This document shows positions 46,333-55,588 of a stretch of DNA of 64,000 nucleotides, piece after piece. The stretch spans positions 24,889 to 88,888 of the forward strand of contig NZ_MWZD01000019.1 of assembly GCF_002982315.1 (NCBI RefSeq). The letters are read 5' to 3'. The notes under the pieces are model-generated. The model was not told the origin of the DNA and did not search any database. It saw only the letters and a list, made by a program, of their open reading frames with translations. This DNA comes from Leucobacter massiliensis. Lineage in GTDB: Bacteria; Actinomycetota; Actinomycetes; Actinomycetales; Microbacteriaceae. Position numbers and translations under genes: made by a program. The first letter of the stretch is position 1; every line of letters starts with the position of its first letter.

Positions 46333-47679
46333 ATGATCCTTCTCAGCTTCACTGTGCGCAACCATAAGAGCATCCGCGACGAGGTCGCTGTTGATCTCAC
46401 GCGCCCTTCGCTGAAGACCCTCCAGCCCAAGGAGGGCGACTGGGGCGCTGTGAGCTATCCGCTCGCTGGGATCTTTGGAGGCAACGCGACCGGCAAGTCC
46501 GCTGTTCTGGATGCGTTCCGCTATGCCTTCACTGCGATCAGGCAATCCGCCACCGTATGGCAGGAGGCGAAGTCCATGCGGCGGGCACCGTTCAAACTTG
46601 ACGGGAACTCCCGGACGTCAGCGAGCCTCTACGAACTTGACCTTGTCCACAATGGACGCCGCTACGTATACGGCTTCGAAGTCGATCAAGACGGAATCAA
46701 AAGAGAATGGTTGCGCGATGTACCCAGCTCGCGTTGGCGCACCCTGCTAGAGCGAGATCGGGAAGAGAATGTGCTCACATTCCATCCGAGCCTTCGCACC
46801 AAGATCGAGGTAACACCCCGAGAACTCGTTCTCAGCCGTGCGCTCCTACTGAAAGACTCATCGCTGCACCCCTTCGCTCACGACTTGGTTGAAAGCTTCG
46901 ACATCGTTTTGGTCAAGGACTCTCACCGAGAAGCGCGCTTGGCGAGCATCGCAGACTCGTTGGCGGATGGAGATATCACTTTCGGAGACCTCGAAGCACT
47001 GTTGCAAGTCGCGGACATCGGTGTCTTGAACGTCAGCATTGAGGAAACGAACATCCCAGAGAGAATCCGCCTGGCGCTCCGTCGATTCGAACGCGACCTG
47101 CGTGAAGAGGAAGATCACGATGCCGCCGACGAAAGTGAGTCCGAGGAGGCAGAGAGCCAGGAGGACCTGGCGGACGATGAACTCGAGCAGGTCGTGAGAC
47201 ATCTACTCTTCACTCACCGCGGGACAGCTGACGATTGCCCACCCTTCTCTATCAACGAGGAGAGCGATGGAACTATCGCGTGGCTCGCGATTGCAGTACC
47301 CGCACTCGAAGCGCTACGCCGTGGAGGACTGTTCCTGGTAGATGAGATCGACGCGAGTCTTCATCCTCACCTGCTCGAGGTACTCCTCGGCGCGTTCGCG
47401 GACCCACTCGTCAACACACATCATGCACAGCTGATCTTCACCAGCCATGAGTCATATGTGCTTTCGCCGCTGAGCGAGGTTCGCCTCGAGCCGGAACAGA
47501 TTTGGCTGACCGACAAAACGAACGAGGGAGTGACCGAGCTGACTTGCCTGTCTGACTTCCCTAAGCACCCAGATGCTAACGTCGCGAAGCGATACCTCAC
47601 GGGGAGATACGGCGGAACCCCGCGGCTTTCACCGAGCCTGTTTGCGGCCCTTGTCGACACCGGAGAGGCGCAAGACTAG
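46333..47679 (+). CDS. RloA/AbiLi-like AAA ATPase
   Basis: 448 residues. 'LLSFTVRNHKSIRDEVAVDL' and Walker A 'GIFGGNATGKSAVLDAFRYA' start the ABC-type ATPase; an acidic insert lies near 260-285. Then 'SDGTIAWLAIAVPALEALRR' (signature region), Walker B 'LFLVDEIDASLHPHLLEVLL' and 'QLIFTSHESYVL'. These AAA_15/21 ATPases act in abortive-infection pairs with RloB-type nucleases. The next gene overlaps its stop, and it is RloB-like, so the assignment as an AbiL-type pair is well supported by context. Confidence 0.88.
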   Translation: MILLSFTVRNHKSIRDEVAVDLTRPSLKTLQPKEGDWGAVSYPLAGIFGGNATGKSAVLDAFRYAFTAIRQSATVWQEAKSMRRAPFKLDGNSRTSASLYELDLVHNGRRYVYGFEVDQDGIKREWLRDVPSSRWRTLLERDREENVLTFHPSLRTKIEVTPRELVLSRALLLKDSSLHPFAHDLVESFDIVLVKDSHREARLASIADSLADGDITFGDLEALLQVADIGVLNVSIEETNIPERIRLALRRFERDLREEEDHDAADESESEEAESQEDLADDELEQVVRHLLFTHRGTADDCPPFSINEESDGTIAWLAIAVPALEALRRGGLFLVDEIDASLHPHLLEVLLGAFADPLVNTHHAQLIFTSHESYVLSPLSEVRLEPEQIWLTDKTNEGVTELTCLSDFPKHPDANVAKRYLTGRYGGTPRLSPSLFAALVDTGEAQD

Positions 47680-48272
47680 TGGCGGGCGCACAGCGTGGAC
47701 GTCGCGGCAGGCCTCATCGACAACCTGCGCGACGCATCCTTGTCGTCACCGAAGGCACACGAACCGAGCCCCAATATGTTGAGGGATTGAACCGCTACAT
47801 GCGAAGCAAGGGCGCGACTGCTATCGTCAAGCCCGTTTCGGTGGGTAAAGACCCGCTGAAAGTCGTGCAGAAGTGCGTTGAGAAGAGGAACGAAGCGGCT
47901 CAGAACGACAAAGGTTACGACGACTGCGTGTGCCTGGTCGACGTCGATGAACACCAGACGTTGCTTGCGGCTATTCAGCTCGCTGAACAAGAGGAGATCC
48001 GGCTGCTGATTTCGAACCTCAAGTTCGAGGCCTGGCTGCGATGGCACGCCGAGGACAAGCGCTCAGCCTTGTCCTCGGCACAGCTCGACGAACTCGTCAC
48101 GAGGCTGGGGCTCGTCAAGGGGAAGATGCTCTCGCAGTCCTTCCCGTTCCACCAGGTGCATGACGCGTGCAAGACGGCTCGGGCCGTCGACCCTGAGATG
48201 CGACCAGGGGGCAAAGGACCAGATCCATCCTCATCCATGCCTATCCTTGTGGATCTCATGCAAGGGGTGTGA
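47679..48272 (+). CDS. RloB/AbiLii-like TOPRIM-type protein
   Basis: 197 residues, GTG start sharing a base with the upstream TAG. 'RRILVVTEGTRTEPQYVEGL' is the RloB-family opening with the TOPRIM-like acidic Glu. 'DDCVCLVDVDEHQTL' gives the D-x-D pair, and 'RLLISNLKFEAWLRWH' is the family's conserved segment. Probably the nuclease effector controlled by the ATPase. The 48273-48396 spacer holds the next gene's GGGAGGG site. Confidence 0.88.
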   Translation: MAGAQRGRRGRPHRQPARRILVVTEGTRTEPQYVEGLNRYMRSKGATAIVKPVSVGKDPLKVVQKCVEKRNEAAQNDKGYDDCVCLVDVDEHQTLLAAIQLAEQEEIRLLISNLKFEAWLRWHAEDKRSALSSAQLDELVTRLGLVKGKMLSQSFPFHQVHDACKTARAVDPEMRPGGKGPDPSSSMPILVDLMQGV

Positions 48273-48396
48273 ACGCGGATATGACTAGCCACACCCCGCA
48301 GGCATCCTGCGATCTGGAACTTCCCCGATGTGCCGTGTACGTCGGTGGCGGCGAGATTACAGCAGAGCGAGTGAGGCTGTGCGGGGAGGGACTCCG

Positions 48397-51300
48397 ATGC
48401 TGAACGAGTCTGGCGATTCAATGTCGAACGAGACGCCTACGACAACTGAAGCCGCTACGTCACCGCGTTTAAAGTGGCAACCGCTTCAAGATCTGGCTCC
48501 GCATTACGTGCCATCCGTGCACGCGGGATACCTTCGTGCACTCCTTGAAGGAATCGAAGCACGTCAGGCGACGAACATTGCCTTGTCTGGGCCTTACGGT
48601 GCAGGAAAGAGCAGCATCCTCCAAGGACTCACGGACAGATACCCAGACCAGACGATTCAGGTATCCCTTGCGACCGTGCGGTCCTCCACTGAGAGCTCGG
48701 CAGGCAAGGAAGTCGCGGAGCCCTCGGCCAGTGACTTGCAGAAGGAGATCGTCAAGCAGATCCTTTACGTCGTTGACCCTTCCAAAATGCCTGCCTCGCG
48801 ATTTCCTAGGACCAGCAAGTTCCGGTGGTTCAAAAGCCTTGGCTGGGCACTGCTAGCAGGGGCGGCCGGTGTCGCGGTTCAATGGATCATCACGTTGGTT
48901 GTGGCGTCTCTTCAGCAAGACTCGACGCTGACTTGGCGTCCTGAACTCTACATTCCGACCCTTGTGGGCGTCGCGCTCGTCGCCCTGCTCCTCCTGCGAA
49001 TCACGAACGGCCGCCTTGCGATCAGCGACCTCGCAGCCGGACCGGCCAAGCTCACACTCGCAGACAAAAGCGGCAGCTACTTCGACGACTATCTTGACGA
49101 GATCGTCTATTTCTTCCAAGTCTCGAAGACACGCATCCTCGTCCTTGAAGACATGGACCGCTTCGACAACGTCGAAGTCTTCGAAGACCTGCGCGCACTC
49201 AACGTTCTGCTCAACCACTCAGCACAACTGAACGCGGAACGACTCCACGGTAAGACGGGTAGCTTGTGGAATCGCTTCCTGAAGCGCAGACCGTGGAAGA
49301 AGGTCGAGAAACTCAATTTCGATGAACTTGAAAACTTGGAGAAGATTCCCAAAGGGTTTCATCACGGACCCATCATTTTCGTGTACGCGATCCGCGACTC
49401 CCTCCTTGCCAAGACGGTCCAAGCCACCGGAGACGTGCAACATGACGCTTTTACCCGAACAAAGTTCTTCGACCTGATCGTTCCGGTCGTCCCCTTTGTT
49501 ACGGAGCAGAACGCCAGAGGAGCCCTCAAGAAAGAACTCGAGCTACTTGCTGGGGTTCCGGTCAACGGGGCTGCGGAAGCAGAACCAGGCGCAGAGGAGC
49601 GCGCCCGAGTAGAAGGTCGGCCTTCCCAAGGCCTCGTTCGGAGGATCGCTCAGTACTTTCCTGATCAACGACAGATCCGAAACATCCGCAATGAATTTGC
49701 GATGTACAGAGACCGACTGCTGCAACCAGGACTCCACCCCAAAGAGCTCACCCCCGATCGGCTCCTCGCCCTGGTCCTTTACAAGAATCTCGAAGTCGCC
49801 GACTTCGAACTAATCCGTCTCGGCAAAAGCAAGCTCCACACCCTGCTACGGCTGAGTCAGGCACTGGTTCTCGAGAATTTAGAGCGCATCAACCTCCGGC
49901 TCAGCCATCCCTCTGAAGAGGCCCAACGCGATCAGGCTGCTGCTCTCGCAGAACTGGTTCTGAACAGGGCTAAGGCTCTCGGTCTTTTCTTTGAACAGGC
50001 TGTTCGGTCGTACCACACGATTAGCTACCGGCCTTTGACGCTCGAACAACTCAGCGACCTGGACCTATGGAGAAGGATCGCGGCAGGCGGAACGATCCCC
50101 TTTAACCAGGGGAAGGAACTTGACAGGAAGGCCATCGAATCGGCCTTCTCGGTGTCGTTGTCTTTCGCGGAGTCGACGGCAGTCCCGCTCGCTGCCGAGG
50201 AACGTAAGCGTCTAGAAGCAGATCGCGAATCGCTGGAATCGGCAACCTGGCACCGGTTGTGGGAGCTCCCGCAATTCGTACTGAGCACCGCCTCCGATGC
50301 GTGGCCTGAGGCTCGTAGGCCGGAGCACGCGTTGTCCTTTTCACAGATCGTTACTGCTGAGGTCGGCGAGGGACTCGCCGCTGATCTCATCGCATCGGGC
50401 CACCTGACCCAGAACTTCGCACTCCTTAGCGCTCACTTTGATGGGGAGTTCCTCGGAGTCGAGGCACAGAACTTCATTCAGACTTCGATCGAGCAGCCCG
50501 GACGTGCCCCGCTTGCGCCAGTATCCGGGCGTGCGATCAAGGAAGTTCTCGAAGATCGCACGGCTCTCGTGCTCGAACGCTCGGGCATGGTCAACATCCA
50601 TGTCCTCGACTACCTCCTCGGCCACGCTCCGCAAGAGTCGCGCCGCGTGATCGCACAGCTTCGGAGCTGGACTAAGGAAGACGAAGCCTTCATCCGTGAC
50701 TTCTTCAGCAGGTACGGGAACGACACGAACAACGCTGCGCTAGGGGACGCGGTCGCCTATCTCGCAAGTCTCACAAGCGAAGTGATTCGCACGATTATCA
50801 ACGATCAATCCCTCTCGGACGACCGCAAGGCCAGTCTCTTCGAGGCAGCTCTCGCGGGATCTCGAAGTGAGCAGTTCTCGCGCTCTGTAGCTGGAGACGA
50901 GGGGGTGCGACTTTACGCGCAGCAAAACCATCACAGGTTTGGTTCCCTGCGTCGAGACACACCAGAGAGCATTACTGCTGCGTCGCATCTGGTTCTGTTG
51001 AGGACTGCGATTGACGACCTCGAACCACTTTCCGTCTCAGCCCGCGACCTCTTCGTCGAACAGGGACTGTTCGCGATGACCGTCGCGAATCTAAATGTCA
51101 TCGTCGGGCGCGATGAGTCCACATGGGTCAGTTTGGAGCAGCTGAAGACGTCACCAGCTGCTTACAACTCCACGTTGCCACGCATCGGGGACTACCTCGA
51201 GCTGCTCGAAGCTCAGGAGCCGAGCGACGAGACGCCGAGTGCCGAAACACCCATGGCGCTGGCAGAGATCTTGGAGGACCTACTGGCGGAGCTTGGCGAA

Positions 51301-52266
51301 GACGAGGAGCTGCAGATCCGGGCCGTAGCGCACAACGCGCTGCCGTCCATACGTGTGCTGGACATCACGCAGAACGCAGAGATTGTGCAGGAAGTACTAC
51401 TGCTCGAGCATTGCGCGGAAGCCTCAATCTCCAACTTGCTGGCACGGTTCAACACCAGCGGCACGGTGACCGAAGGCATCGCCACGGCACTTCACTACGA
51501 GCCCCGGCCAAAAATCAGCGATGACACGGACCTCTCCGCATTCGTATCGTCCGCACTCCTCGCCACCGAGACCTTCCCAGAACTCCTGACAGATGACGTA
51601 GTCAGCGATCTCGTCGATCACCTACACGAGCACATTGAGATCCCCGCAGCTACCTGGCTGACAGCCACACCATCGGTCTCGGTACGCCTCATCAATGAGG
51701 AGTGGGGACAGCTGGACGAACTTCGAGCTATAGCCGACACCACAATTGACTGGACCGTCCGAGAAGCTCTGCTTGAGAAACAACCCGCTCCTCAGGCTTC
51801 CGAGATTGGCGAGCTCGTCAGCCCAGGCGACGTCATCGCCTTCTTGAAAAATGAAGCGATTGATGTCAATGTCCGGGCCTATGTCAGCGGCTATCTCAGC
51901 CCCCTACTGACCTCGGCGCAGGCAACGCAAAACGCCAATGCAATCGCGACCTTCTTCAACGAACGAAGCCTCAGCCTCAGTCTCGACGGAATTCACGCGC
52001 TCGCAGCGGCAGGCGCTTCACGAACACGCCTGATCGCACTACTGAACATGACCGAGGCGCAGGACGCATTCGCTGCTGACCCGGCTGCGACGCTCAGGAT
52101 CTTGGGCGGCAAGTACGCAGCTATCGTCAACATGGCTTTCGCGTCCCCGAAGTTCGCTCCTACTGCTGAACACCACAGCTTCTTGTCCACTCTGGAGAGA
52201 CTCGGCATTGTGCGACGTCTCTCGACCAAGGCTGACGGCATGCTCCGTATCAGGCGCATCAAGTAG
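48397..52266 (+). CDS. YobI-type membrane P-loop NTPase (large)
   Basis: 1289 residues from ATG 48397 (GGGAGGG upstream). The N-terminal NTPase has Walker A 'IALSGPYGAGKSSILQGL' (~65-73) and Walker B 'TRILVLEDMDRFDNVEVFED' (~247-256), with two membrane spans inserted between them (~148-172 and ~184-203). This is the KAP-like design of YobI-family NTPases. 'PIIFVYAIRDSLLAKTVQ' and 'RTKFFDLIVPVVPFV' follow. The remaining ~800 residues are mostly helical with no domain I can name; they may sense or bind a trigger. Position between two ATPase-nuclease systems suggests defence. NTPase class fairly sure; function unproven. Confidence 0.8.
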   Translation: MLNESGDSMSNETPTTTEAATSPRLKWQPLQDLAPHYVPSVHAGYLRALLEGIEARQATNIALSGPYGAGKSSILQGLTDRYPDQTIQVSLATVRSSTESSAGKEVAEPSASDLQKEIVKQILYVVDPSKMPASRFPRTSKFRWFKSLGWALLAGAAGVAVQWIITLVVASLQQDSTLTWRPELYIPTLVGVALVALLLLRITNGRLAISDLAAGPAKLTLADKSGSYFDDYLDEIVYFFQVSKTRILVLEDMDRFDNVEVFEDLRALNVLLNHSAQLNAERLHGKTGSLWNRFLKRRPWKKVEKLNFDELENLEKIPKGFHHGPIIFVYAIRDSLLAKTVQATGDVQHDAFTRTKFFDLIVPVVPFVTEQNARGALKKELELLAGVPVNGAAEAEPGAEERARVEGRPSQGLVRRIAQYFPDQRQIRNIRNEFAMYRDRLLQPGLHPKELTPDRLLALVLYKNLEVADFELIRLGKSKLHTLLRLSQALVLENLERINLRLSHPSEEAQRDQAAALAELVLNRAKALGLFFEQAVRSYHTISYRPLTLEQLSDLDLWRRIAAGGTIPFNQGKELDRKAIESAFSVSLSFAESTAVPLAAEERKRLEADRESLESATWHRLWELPQFVLSTASDAWPEARRPEHALSFSQIVTAEVGEGLAADLIASGHLTQNFALLSAHFDGEFLGVEAQNFIQTSIEQPGRAPLAPVSGRAIKEVLEDRTALVLERSGMVNIHVLDYLLGHAPQESRRVIAQLRSWTKEDEAFIRDFFSRYGNDTNNAALGDAVAYLASLTSEVIRTIINDQSLSDDRKASLFEAALAGSRSEQFSRSVAGDEGVRLYAQQNHHRFGSLRRDTPESITAASHLVLLRTAIDDLEPLSVSARDLFVEQGLFAMTVANLNVIVGRDESTWVSLEQLKTSPAAYNSTLPRIGDYLELLEAQEPSDETPSAETPMALAEILEDLLAELGEDEELQIRAVAHNALPSIRVLDITQNAEIVQEVLLLEHCAEASISNLLARFNTSGTVTEGIATALHYEPRPKISDDTDLSAFVSSALLATETFPELLTDDVVSDLVDHLHEHIEIPAATWLTATPSVSVRLINEEWGQLDELRAIADTTIDWTVREALLEKQPAPQASEIGELVSPGDVIAFLKNEAIDVNVRAYVSGYLSPLLTSAQATQNANAIATFFNERSLSLSLDGIHALAAAGASRTRLIALLNMTEAQDAFAADPAATLRILGGKYAAIVNMAFASPKFAPTAEHHSFLSTLERLGIVRRLSTKADGMLRIRRIK

Positions 52267-52431
52267 CAGGTTCCGAATTCTCAACATGATCAGCTACGAC
52301 CTACACAAGCTCGGATGGCATGCGTTCCAAAATCTCAGCGCGGTCGTCTTACACCGCTTAGGTTTCATATCACCAACCGCGACTACCCTGACAGCTATGT
52401 CTTCGCATCCACACGCCAGCTGGGAGATATA

Positions 52432-54129
52432 TTGAGCCTCACGCTCCGTTACGAATCGATCACGTTTAACTCCGGCACGAAAGTAGACCTGCCCAGCGAG
52501 GGTGTTGTGATTTTCACCGGCCCAAACAATGCTGGCAAGAGCCAAGCATTGCGCGACATCCTCGGCTATGTCCAGGACGGTATTGAATATGGAGGCACCG
52601 TCCTCTCGGCCGCAGAGACAACGCGAAGTGGGAGCAGTGATGACGCCCAAGCCTGGGTGCGCGACTCTCTGTCTGTCAAGATGATCGATGGCACTGAGCG
52701 CGTTAGCGTCGAGGGTTGGGGCGATGTCACGCCAAATGACGTCGTTTCGTACTGGGCGAACCCGCCCGGACTAGGCCCGCTAACACGTACGTTCGTCCTT
52801 CACGCGGACGGGACGACCCGGCTCTCAGCGGGAAATGCGCCTGGCAATTTCGATTACCGGGTTGACTCTCCATCTCATCCACTTCAGAGAGCAGCTCGAA
52901 ACCCTGACCTTGAGGCAGCGATCAATTCTGTTTGCCAGGCGGCTTTCGGCGTCGATGCATTTGTTGATCGCTACGCCGGATCCGTGATTCCTCTCCGAAT
53001 CGGAACGAAGCCGCCCTTTCAGCACGTCGACGGTATGCCTTTGCAAGGTTACCTCGACGCATTGGCCGCCCTTCCAACGCTGGAGACCCAGGGTGACGGA
53101 TTCAAGAGCTTTCTCGGTCTGATGATGCAGTTGCTGGGTGGAGTGCACCAGACGCTCCTCATCGATGAGCCCGAAGCATTCCTCCACCCGCCCCAGGCGC
53201 GGCTCCTTGGTCGCCTCCTTGCAACGCACGCACGTGACAAGCAAGTGTTCCTCGCGACACATAGCTCAGGAATTGTCCAAGGTGCCCTCGAAGCTGATGT
53301 GCCTGTCACAATCATCAGACTCCGTCGTGATCGCAACACGAGCCACGCCGCAGTGCTTGACGATGCGGCGGTCACTGAGCTCTGGTCAGACTCTCTTCTC
53401 CGTTATTCGGATGTTCTTGACGGCCTTTTTCATGATGCAGTAGTCGTGTGCGAGAGCGATTCGGATTGTCGGCTCTACTCGGCTGTGAGCGATATCGTTC
53501 AGTCCAGTAGTAGCGACCGTTCGATGCAGCTGTTGTTCACGCACTGTGGTGGCAAGGCGCGCTTGCCAATGGTCATCAAGGCGCTGCGTGCGGTTCAGGT
53601 TCCAGTTGTCGCGATCGCGGATTTCGATGTCCTTCGCGAGGCGCGAGACGTGCAGAAGATTGTCGAAGCGCTGGGCGGCGATTGGGGCGAGATTCAAACG
53701 CTCCAGCGCGTGATTGCTTCGGCACTTAGCGACGAAGGACGCCCACCGAGCAGAACAGCCGTATCGGAAGCGGTAGCAGACCGTCTGTTGACTGCCAGCG
53801 ATCCACTCAGTCGAGTAGACATCGATGACATCCGGAAGCTCCTGAAAACGGAGAACGGCTGGGACCGCGCCAAACGGGCTGGGATGTCAGGTCTACCTCA
53901 AGGCGAGCCCACTGCTGCCGCTGAGACTCTGGTGTCAAAGGTTGACGAACATGGCCTCCTAGTCGTTCCGGTCGGCGAGCTCGAGCGGTTTTTTCCGCAA
54001 GTCGGCGGGCATGGTCCAAGTTGGGTAAGCGAAGTTCTGGAACAGGATCTCCACGCATCGACCACGGGCGCCGTGCACGAGTTCGTCATCAAACTGCTTT
54101 CGACGGCCAGACGTCTCAATCGGAGGTAG
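52432..54129 (+). CDS. OLD-like ATPase with TOPRIM domain
   Basis: 565 residues from TTG 52432, preceded by GGGAG at 6 nt; no ATG matches this frame near the start. Walker A 'VIFTGPNNAGKSQALRDIL' (~30-37), Walker B 'QTLLIDEPEAFLHPPQARLL' (~242-251), 'VFLATHSSGIV', then a TOPRIM-like half with Glu341 ('VVVCESDSDCRLYSAV') and D397-x-D399 ('VVAIADFDVL'). OLD nucleases join these two parts in this order. It starts 165 bp after the YobI-type gene on the same strand and may be its partner. Confidence 0.84.
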   Translation: MSLTLRYESITFNSGTKVDLPSEGVVIFTGPNNAGKSQALRDILGYVQDGIEYGGTVLSAAETTRSGSSDDAQAWVRDSLSVKMIDGTERVSVEGWGDVTPNDVVSYWANPPGLGPLTRTFVLHADGTTRLSAGNAPGNFDYRVDSPSHPLQRAARNPDLEAAINSVCQAAFGVDAFVDRYAGSVIPLRIGTKPPFQHVDGMPLQGYLDALAALPTLETQGDGFKSFLGLMMQLLGGVHQTLLIDEPEAFLHPPQARLLGRLLATHARDKQVFLATHSSGIVQGALEADVPVTIIRLRRDRNTSHAAVLDDAAVTELWSDSLLRYSDVLDGLFHDAVVVCESDSDCRLYSAVSDIVQSSSSDRSMQLLFTHCGGKARLPMVIKALRAVQVPVVAIADFDVLREARDVQKIVEALGGDWGEIQTLQRVIASALSDEGRPPSRTAVSEAVADRLLTASDPLSRVDIDDIRKLLKTENGWDRAKRAGMSGLPQGEPTAAAETLVSKVDEHGLLVVPVGELERFFPQVGGHGPSWVSEVLEQDLHASTTGAVHEFVIKLLSTARRLNRR

Positions 54130-54192
54130 CCGTGCCGGTCCGTGCCGGTAGCTCCGCTGAAACTACCCTCAATCAGTCGCGACCAACCATGA

Positions 54193-54522
54193 CTACTTCC
54201 GCGGAATCACGCAGCAAATGGGGCGAACGAGTACCAACTACCCCGAGGAACCAGACTGCTAGTGCTGAACGCCTGCGAAAGCCTCGCGGGCGCCGACGAA
54301 ATGCCGCAGACGGTGCTTGCAGTGATCGGGATGTCAGACACGATTGACGACGCATCCGCGATCGTGTTCGCATCCGCGTTCTACACGGCCCTCGCCTTCG
54401 CGTTTGAGTAGGCAAAGGTGCAGATGCTCGCGGCGGCACCCGACGCGTCTGAGCCACCTGACCCGCGGGTCCGCGACGATGTGGGGTCGGCAGCGCTCGT
54501 GCTTGTCACCCCGCCTGCGTGA
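54193..54522 (+). pseudogene. CHAT-like protease domain remnant with in-frame TAG
   Basis: The frame reads 'RLLVLNACESLAGADEMPQT', 'VLAVIGMSDTIDDASAIVFA', 'SAFYTALAFAFE', then TAG (54409-54411), then 'AKVQMLAAAPDASEPPDPRV' and 'GSAALVLVTPPA' to TGA 54522. Catalytic Cys context N-A-C-E-S and 'IVFASAFYTALA' follow CHAT (caspase-like) domains. The His half and all N-terminal parts are missing, so this is a decayed effector gene. Confidence 0.7.
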
Positions 54523-55105
54523 CCTTTCGAACAAGGACCGCGGCGGTTTGGCTAGCCGCCAGCGTTCTTACCGAAAGATACGAACGGAGGATTCCCTCAG
54601 CTCGCGCGAAGATTGCGCGTGCCATACCAGTATGGAACTCTGCGGGGACGCTCCCATAAACCCCACGTAAACCCCCCCGACGAATCTGCCGAAAGCTACC
54701 AAGAGCCGGGACCTGGCCGGGACCTGATGCATGCAAACCATGCAATCTATGACGTGAAATGGGGCCGTTTGAGGGGCGGGGAACCCCGGAAGATCAAGGA
54801 TCTGGGCTGAACCGTCTACCTGGGGGTCAAGGGGTCGCAGGATCAAATCTTGTCAGCCTGACCGGGGCAGGCCTGGTGACGCGGTCGTTTTGCCGGGCGA
54901 CTGTTGCCTAATTGCGCAACGGTCTCCGGCGTAAGCGGTTGCGACTGCCGTATCCTGACCGTGGGGGACCGTGGAGGGAATGCGAGCCCTGGAGGAGGCG
55001 GAACGGGTCAGCGCGGGGGCTCCCGGGCATGGGAGAGCCACGAGAGCGCATCAAACGCACCCGTGCGGCCGCGACGCGGGGCGACGACATCGAAGGGGAT
55101 ACCGG
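54523..55105. other. Intergenic stretch between the defence island and the GC-rich region
   Basis: 583 bp with no convincing gene in either direction. AAGGGG for the next gene lies at the right end. The local composition changes from mixed to strongly GC-rich here, so a junction between acquired and resident DNA could fall in it. Confidence 0.5.
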
Positions 55106-55588
55106 ATGGATGGAGCGACACCGTTGCCGGTTCTTGAGTATTTGCGGCGTCAACTCGCCGGGACCCTGCGCAGCAGCGACACGACCCACCTCCGGTATCC
55201 GACCGCGATCTCCCGGCTGCTAGGGCTCGAACTCGTGGCGATCGACGTGCGAGAGGCGAGCCTCCGGATCGAAGCCGATCCGGAGCTCCACGGCAACCAG
55301 CAAGGCACCATACACGGCGGGCTCCTGTGCGAGCTTGCGGACGCGGCGATCGGCGCCGCGCACTCCACCATCATCGAACCCGGCCAGTCGTTCACCAGCA
55401 TCGACCTCAAAGCGACGTTCCTGCGCCCCGCCTGGGCAGGCACCCTGACCGCGACCGCGCGCGCAAGCCACAGCGGGCGGACCATCAGCCACTACGGCTG
55501 CGACATCGTCCGCGGCGACGGCAAGACGATCGCGACCGTCACCAGCGCCGTGATGACCCTCAGCGGAGAAAGCGCAAAAGGACGATGA
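55106..55588 (+). CDS. PaaI-family thioesterase
   Basis: 160 residues from ATG 55106 (AAGGGG upstream). Hot-dog motif 'QGTIHGGLLCELADAAIGAA' with HGG and the Asp/Glu region, then 'FTSIDLKATFLRPAWAGTLT'. Hydrolyses acyl-CoA thioesters. ATGA overlap couples it to a CoA transferase, suggesting a shared acyl-CoA pathway. Confidence 0.9.
   Translation: MDGATPLPVLEYLRRQLAGTLRSSDTTHLRYPTAISRLLGLELVAIDVREASLRIEADPELHGNQQGTIHGGLLCELADAAIGAAHSTIIEPGQSFTSIDLKATFLRPAWAGTLTATARASHSGRTISHYGCDIVRGDGKTIATVTSAVMTLSGESAKGR

Noticed and set aside
15818..54411. Stop-codon reassignment or a suppressed code
   Set aside because: TAA, TGA and TAG are all involved while the other genes end normally with the same codons; mutation or sequence error is simpler.
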